This document shows, piece by piece, positions 60,054 to 64,000 of a stretch of DNA of 64,000 nucleotides. Under the pieces are notes generated by a model. That model did not search any database and was not told the DNA's origin. It saw only the letters and a program-made list of their open reading frames with translations. Where the stretch lies: positions 1,581,766 to 1,645,765 of the forward strand of contig LT599017.1 in assembly GCA_900079765.1 (NCBI GenBank), given 5' to 3'. How positions within the stretch are numbered: position 1 is the stretch's first letter; each line of letters starts with the position of its first letter. Source of the DNA: an uncultured Eubacteriales bacterium (GTDB lineage Bacteria > Bacillota > Clostridia > Oscillospirales > Oscillospiraceae). The translations under genes and the position numbers were made by a program.

Positions 60054-60440
60054 TTGAGGATTAAAATCGTACTGCTTACCGGCCTGGGTTTTCTTTTTCT
60101 GGGACTGGGGGCGGTGGGGATTGTTGTGCCGGTCTGGCCCACAACGCCCTTCGTCCTGCTCTCTGCCGCCTGTTTCTCCGGTTCTCCGGCCCTCAGGTCT
60201 CGTCTCCTGCGGCTGCCCTTCTTCCGGGAGCATATCGAGAACTATGAGAAGAAGACCGGCCTCTCCCGAAAGACGCTGGCAATCAGCCTTACCTGGTTAT
60301 GGGGGATGCTCCTCCTATCCATGCTGCTGGTGCGCAAGCTCTGGCTGGCTGTTCTACTCATCTTCATTGGCGCCGCCGTAACGGGACACCTCCTCTGGAT
60401 GTCCAGAGCCAGGGGAGAGAAGGGGGATACTGAGGAATGA
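60054..60440 (+). CDS. DUF454 (YbaN-like) membrane protein
   Basis: A 128-residue membrane protein with the family core GLGAVGIVVPVWPTTPFVLLSAACFSGS and three to four TM helices. TTG start 60054, behind GGGGAGGGG. Function of the family is not known. It overlaps the following gene by 4 bp. Confidence 0.85.
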   Translation: MRIKIVLLTGLGFLFLGLGAVGIVVPVWPTTPFVLLSAACFSGSPALRSRLLRLPFFREHIENYEKKTGLSRKTLAISLTWLWGMLLLSMLLVRKLWLAVLLIFIGAAVTGHLLWMSRARGEKGDTEE

Positions 60441-61087
60441 AGCGAGTATTCGGAACGGTGGAGGCGGTTTTTGACGCACTCTACCTCGCCGCCGCACTGA
60501 TGATCGGCGGCTGGCTCCTGGTGACTGGCGCGGGCAGCTCCGCCCGGACCCTAGCGGGGGCTATGGCCTTGATCTTAGCCTGCGGGGACGCGTTCCACCT
60601 GATTCCCCGCATTCTGGTTATTAAAACGGGGGATGAGGAGCGCCTGCGTCCCGCCCTGGGCTTGGGCAAGCTCATCACCTCCATCACCATGACGGCGTTC
60701 TATATTATCCTTTGGCATCTGGGCCTGCTGCTCTTCACGCCCCAAGGGGCGGGAGTGTGGACGGGACTTGTCTATCTCTTAGCCGCCGTACGTGTGATTC
60801 TCTGCCTCCTGCCTCAGAACAAATGGAGGGACCGATACCCGCCCGTGAACTGGGGTATCTGGCGTAACGTTCCTTTTTTTCTGCTAGGCGTATGCGTCGC
60901 GGTTTTGTTCTGTTTGGAAAGAGATCAAATACTAAATTTGCGCCATATGTGGCTTGCCATCGCGCTGAGCTTTGGATTTTATCTGCCGGTGGTGCTCTGG
61001 TCCAATAAAAACCCCAAAATCGGAATGTTTATGCTGCCCAAGACCTGCGCCTATGTATGGATGCTGGTTATGTGCCTGTCCCTGTAA
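60437..61087 (+). CDS. Seven-helix membrane protein, unknown
   Basis: A 216-residue integral membrane protein with about seven TM helices (MALILACGDAFHLIPRIL; FYIILWHLGLLLF; VPFFLLGVCVAVLFC; ending MLVMCLSL). No family is recognised with certainty. It is coupled to the DUF454 gene (ATGA). Confidence 0.75.
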   Translation: MKRVFGTVEAVFDALYLAAALMIGGWLLVTGAGSSARTLAGAMALILACGDAFHLIPRILVIKTGDEERLRPALGLGKLITSITMTAFYIILWHLGLLLFTPQGAGVWTGLVYLLAAVRVILCLLPQNKWRDRYPPVNWGIWRNVPFFLLGVCVAVLFCLERDQILNLRHMWLAIALSFGFYLPVVLWSNKNPKIGMFMLPKTCAYVWMLVMCLSL

Positions 61088-61178
61088 GAAAGGCCGTATT
61101 TTATATTGAGAGAGGAGCGTGATCGTCGCACAGCGCCCGGAAGTACCCACCCATATGGATATAGAAAGGAGCATAATT

Positions 61179-62693
61179 ATGCACGAGTACGAGAAGTTAA
61201 CAAACGAGGTCGGCGCTCCGGTAGTCGACAATGAGAACTCCATTACCGCCGGCCCCCGCGGCCCTGTCGTCATGCAGGACGTGTGGCTGATGGAGAAGAT
61301 GGCCCACTTCAACCGCGAGGTCATTCCCGAGCGCCGTATGCACGCCAAGGGCTGGGGCGCTTACGGCAAGCTGACTGTGACCCACGATATCTCCCGGTAC
61401 ACCAAAGCCAAGGTTCTCCAGCCGTGCGCCGAGACCGAGCTCTTCGTCCGTTTCTCCACCGTGGCGGGGGAGCGGGGTGCCGCCGACTGTGAGCGGGACA
61501 TCCGGGGCGTCGCCGTCAAGTTCTACACCGAGGAGGGCAACTGGGACCTCGTCGGCAACAACACCCCAACCTTCTTCATCCGGGACGTACATAATTTCTC
61601 CGACCTGAACCGCGCTGTCAAGCGGGACCCCCGCACCGGCCGCCGTAGCGCCCAGAATAACTGGGACTTCTGGACCCTGCTGCCCGAGTGCTTCCACCAG
61701 ATCACCGTGGTCATGAGCGACAGGGGCATTCCTGCCTCCTTCCGCAACATGCACTTCTTCGGGGAGCACACCTTCTCCTTCTACAATGCGGAGAACCAGC
61801 GCGTCTGGTGTAAATTCCACTTCAAGACCCAGCAGGGCATCAAAAACCTCTCCAACGAAGAGGCCGCGAAGATCAACGGCATGGACCGGGAGTACCACGG
61901 TAAGGACCTGTTCGAGGCCATCGAGAAAGGCGACTTCCCCAAGTGGACCATGTACGTCCAGATCATGACCGAGCCTCAGGCCAAGAACCACTACGAAAAC
62001 CCCTTTGATATCACAAAGATCTGGCGGCACGCCGAATATCCCCTCATCGAGGTGGGGGTGCTGGAGCTTAACCGCAACCCGGAGAACTACTTTGCCGAGG
62101 TGGAGCAGGCTGCTTTCACCCCTGCCCACGTGGTGCCCGGCATCGGGTTCAGCCCCGACCGGTTCCTACAGGGCCGTCTCTTCGCCTACGGCGACGCGCA
62201 GCGGTACCGCCTGGGTGTCAACCACAACCTCATCCCCGTGAACCGGGCCAAGGTGGAGGTAAGCGACTACCATCGGGACGGTGCCATGCGGGTGGACGGG
62301 AACTACGGCGGTGCCCCCGCATACACGCCCAACAGCTATGGCGCCTGGACCGCCCAGCCCGAGGTGATGGAGCCGCCCCTCGATCTGGAGGGAGCCATGT
62401 ACCGCTACGACCCCAAGGACGACCCCACCGACGACTGTTTCCGTGCCGGCGGCGACCTTTGGCGAGTGATGACCGAGGACAAAAAGCAGCTCCTCATCGA
62501 TAATACCGCCGGCGATATCGCTCCCTGCACCGTGAACATCAAGTACCGCCACGCCGCCCACTGCTACCTCGCCGACCCGGAGTACGGCGAACGGCTTGCC
62601 CAGGCCGCCGGGCTGGAAATTGGTAAAGTGAAAGAGCTTGCCATGCTTGACAACAACGGCCTGATCCGGGCGACCCTGTCTGAGGCCATGTGA
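61179..62693 (+). CDS. Heme catalase
   Basis: A 504-residue small-subunit heme catalase. Distal His55 ([12 protein letters not shown]), distal Asn in [10 protein letters not shown] and proximal Tyr337 in [14 protein letters not shown] are present. AAAGGAG at 61166-61172 fixes ATG 61179; the frame extends upstream to 61119 without a site. It breaks down hydrogen peroxide in the cytoplasm and is useful to an anaerobe that meets oxygen transiently. Confidence 0.95.
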   Translation: MHEYEKLTNEVGAPVVDNENSITAGPRGPVVMQDVWLMEKMAHFNREVIPERRMHAKGWGAYGKLTVTHDISRYTKAKVLQPCAETELFVRFSTVAGERGAADCERDIRGVAVKFYTEEGNWDLVGNNTPTFFIRDVHNFSDLNRAVKRDPRTGRRSAQNNWDFWTLLPECFHQITVVMSDRGIPASFRNMHFFGEHTFSFYNAENQRVWCKFHFKTQQGIKNLSNEEAAKINGMDREYHGKDLFEAIEKGDFPKWTMYVQIMTEPQAKNHYENPFDITKIWRHAEYPLIEVGVLELNRNPENYFAEVEQAAFTPAHVVPGIGFSPDRFLQGRLFAYGDAQRYRLGVNHNLIPVNRAKVEVSDYHRDGAMRVDGNYGGAPAYTPNSYGAWTAQPEVMEPPLDLEGAMYRYDPKDDPTDDCFRAGGDLWRVMTEDKKQLLIDNTAGDIAPCTVNIKYRHAAHCYLADPEYGERLAQAAGLEIGKVKELAMLDNNGLIRATLSEAM

Positions 62694-62702
62694 CGAAAGA
62701 GA

Positions 62703-62734
62703 GAGCGGGGGCGGGATTTCTCCCGTCCCCGCTC
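62703..62734. terminator. Hairpin between catalase and the small protein gene
   Basis: GAGCGGGGGCGGGA / TCCCGTCCCCGCTC stem (one G-T) with a TTTC loop; no long T run, so a moderate terminator. Confidence 0.6.
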
Positions 62735-62739
62735 CTGAC

Positions 62740-62910
62740 TTACATCCCCATGTTCTCGGAGATGTTGTCAACGACCTCGCCCACGGCCTTGATGGCCTTG
62801 TCTGCAGCGCGCCTGATCTCGCGCTTTTTTGACGTGGACATGGCCAGACCCAGCGTAGCGCCCGCCAGGACGCCGATGCCGATGCCGGAGATAAACCCTT
62901 GCTTTGTCAT
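62740..62910 (-). CDS. Small YtxH-like protein
   Basis: A 56-residue protein: a Gly-rich hydrophobic helix (GFISGIGIGVLAGATLGLAMS) then a basic amphipathic tail (KKREIRRAADKAIKAVGEVVDNI). This matches the layout of YtxH-type membrane-associated proteins of Firmicutes. GGAGGAAT lies 6 bp before the ATG. Function is unknown; it is convergent with catalase. Confidence 0.75.
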   Translation of the reverse strand: MTKQGFISGIGIGVLAGATLGLAMSTSKKREIRRAADKAIKAVGEVVDNISENMGM

Positions 62911-63123
62911 TCGTTATTCCTCCTTTAATCTCCGCCCATATTATCTCCACAAAAAACGAAAAATCCGTTGCTAAAATATGCGTTTCAAGATATAATGAAT
63001 ATAACGGCGCGGACCGCACATTTGAGGGGGCCGCACGGGACAATCGAAGAGCCTATTGTGGAGAGGGATGGGGGCAGGACCTGACCTCTTTTTTCATGCG
63101 TACATATGGAAAGGAGCGGCGCT

Positions 63124-64000
63124 TTGAAATTATTGATCAAGCAGGGCCGTCTGGTGGACCCCGTTGGGGGCATCGGCGGCGTGATGGACGTGCTTATTGA
63201 GGACGGCAAGGTGGCCGTGATCGGCAGCGACCTGCGGGAGCGCGATGCCCAGGAGGTGGACGCCCGGGGCATGGTGGTCTGCGCGGGGCTGGTGGACATG
63301 CACGTCCACCTGCGAGAGCCCGGCCTTGAGTATAAAGAGACCGTTGCCACCGGCTGCGCCGCCGCCGTGGCTGGAGGCTTTACGTCGGTAGCCCCCATGG
63401 CGAACACCCGCCCGGCCACCGACGGCCCCGAGACCATCCAATACGTGCTGGGCAAGGCCGCCGACGCAAACCTCGCTCATGTGTTCCCCATCGGCGCGGT
63501 GTCGGTGGGATTAAAGGGGGAGGAACTCACCGACCAGGAGGCCCTAAAGCGGGCCGGGGCCGTGGCCCTCTCGGATGATGGGGCTCCCGTCCAGAACGCC
63601 AACCTCCTGCGGGATGCCATGATTTTGTCCCGCCGGCACAACCTGACCATCCTCTCTCACTGTGAGGATGCCGACATGGTGGGCAACCGGGCGGTGAACG
63701 AGGGCCGCGTTTCCCGCCAGCTCCGCATCGACGGGCGGCCCGCCATCGCGGAGGAGCTTCAGGTAGCCCGGGATGCCATGCTGGCGGAGGAGACCGGCGC
63801 GGCGCTCCACATCTGCCATATTTCCACGGCCAAGAGCGTGGCCATCGTCCGCCGCTATAAGAAAAAGGGAGTGGCCCTCACCTGTGAGACCTGCCCCCAG
63901 TACTTTACCCTTACCGAGGACGAGATTTTGTCTAAGGGCACTCTGGCACGGGTCAACCCGCCTCTGCGTACCAAGGCGGATGTGGAGGCCATCATCGAGG
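63124..64000 (+). CDS. pyrC: Dihydroorotase, 3' end outside window
   Basis: The first 292 residues of a class I dihydroorotase: zinc ligands DMHVHLREPG, then the GGFTSVAPMANT loop, ALSDDG, SHCEDA and CHISTA. It makes and breaks dihydroorotate in pyrimidine synthesis. Start TTG 63124 behind AAAGGAG. The frame stays open to the last base. A stem then T6 (AGAGG / CCTCT TTTTTT at ~63063-63095) precedes it and might attenuate transcription. Confidence 0.95.
   Translation, partial: MKLLIKQGRLVDPVGGIGGVMDVLIEDGKVAVIGSDLRERDAQEVDARGMVVCAGLVDMHVHLREPGLEYKETVATGCAAAVAGGFTSVAPMANTRPATDGPETIQYVLGKAADANLAHVFPIGAVSVGLKGEELTDQEALKRAGAVALSDDGAPVQNANLLRDAMILSRRHNLTILSHCEDADMVGNRAVNEGRVSRQLRIDGRPAIAEELQVARDAMLAEETGAALHICHISTAKSVAIVRRYKKKGVALTCETCPQYFTLTEDEILSKGTLARVNPPLRTKADVEAIIE

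Overview
The window looks like a chromosome segment of a low-oxygen, Gram-positive gut Clostridium, most likely in the Oscillospiraceae (Flavonifractor/Lawsonibacter/Oscillibacter-like). The evidence is GC-rich core genes with strong AGGAGG ribosome sites and frequent TTG starts, S-layer homology (SLH) anchored exoproteins, lipoprotein binding proteins, GluQRS, and paired GGDEF/EAL sensors. This assignment is inference; no rRNA is present.

Layout: (1) 1-5.6 kb is the end of an integrative element: Tad/Flp-type pilus genes with a prepilin peptidase, two secreted proteins, a MazF-type toxin overlapping an excisionase-like gene, and a tyrosine integrase facing a tRNA-Ser(CGA) gene. Two displaced partial copies of that tRNA lie beside it. 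(2) 6-14.7 kb: a solute-binding lipoprotein in an operon with a membrane GGDEF-EAL protein, a second diguanylate cyclase, GluQRS, a RibD-like reductase, a HAD phosphatase and two identical tRNA-Ala(GGC) genes. (3) 14.8-23.6 kb: an AT-rich accessory island of small secreted or membrane proteins, an amidase, an ECF-like sigma factor with a shortened membrane partner, a truncated second copy of the sigma gene, a frameshifted gene and a six-LysM protein with a 7 x 54 bp repeat. (4) 24-42 kb: two very large SLH-anchored exoproteins (a PHP-phosphoesterase/OB-fold protein and an endonuclease I), a YibE/F membrane protein and a complete BMP-type nucleoside ABC transporter. Read together this suggests extracellular nucleic acid breakdown coupled to nucleoside uptake. 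(5) 42-44.5 kb: a Crp/Fnr regulator divergent from a sulfatase. (6) 44.5-50.1 kb: a surface operon (VTC domain, DUF4956, DUF4353) downstream of a two-component system. Both operons carry the same 11-bp-period direct repeat upstream. (7) 50.2-59.9 kb: an alpha-glucoside operon (PgmB, two GH65 phosphorylases, MalF/MalG-type permeases, binding protein) with a LacI repressor; near-identical palindromes sit in the promoter spacers of the repressor and the binding protein. (8) 60-64 kb: a DUF454 protein and a membrane protein, catalase, a small YtxH-like protein and the start of dihydroorotase.

The most notable points are the nuclease/phosphoesterase/nucleoside-transporter locus, the candidate response-regulator boxes shared by the two-component system and the VTC operon, the LacI operators, the displaced tRNA-Ser fragments, and the orphan toxin joined to an excisionase.
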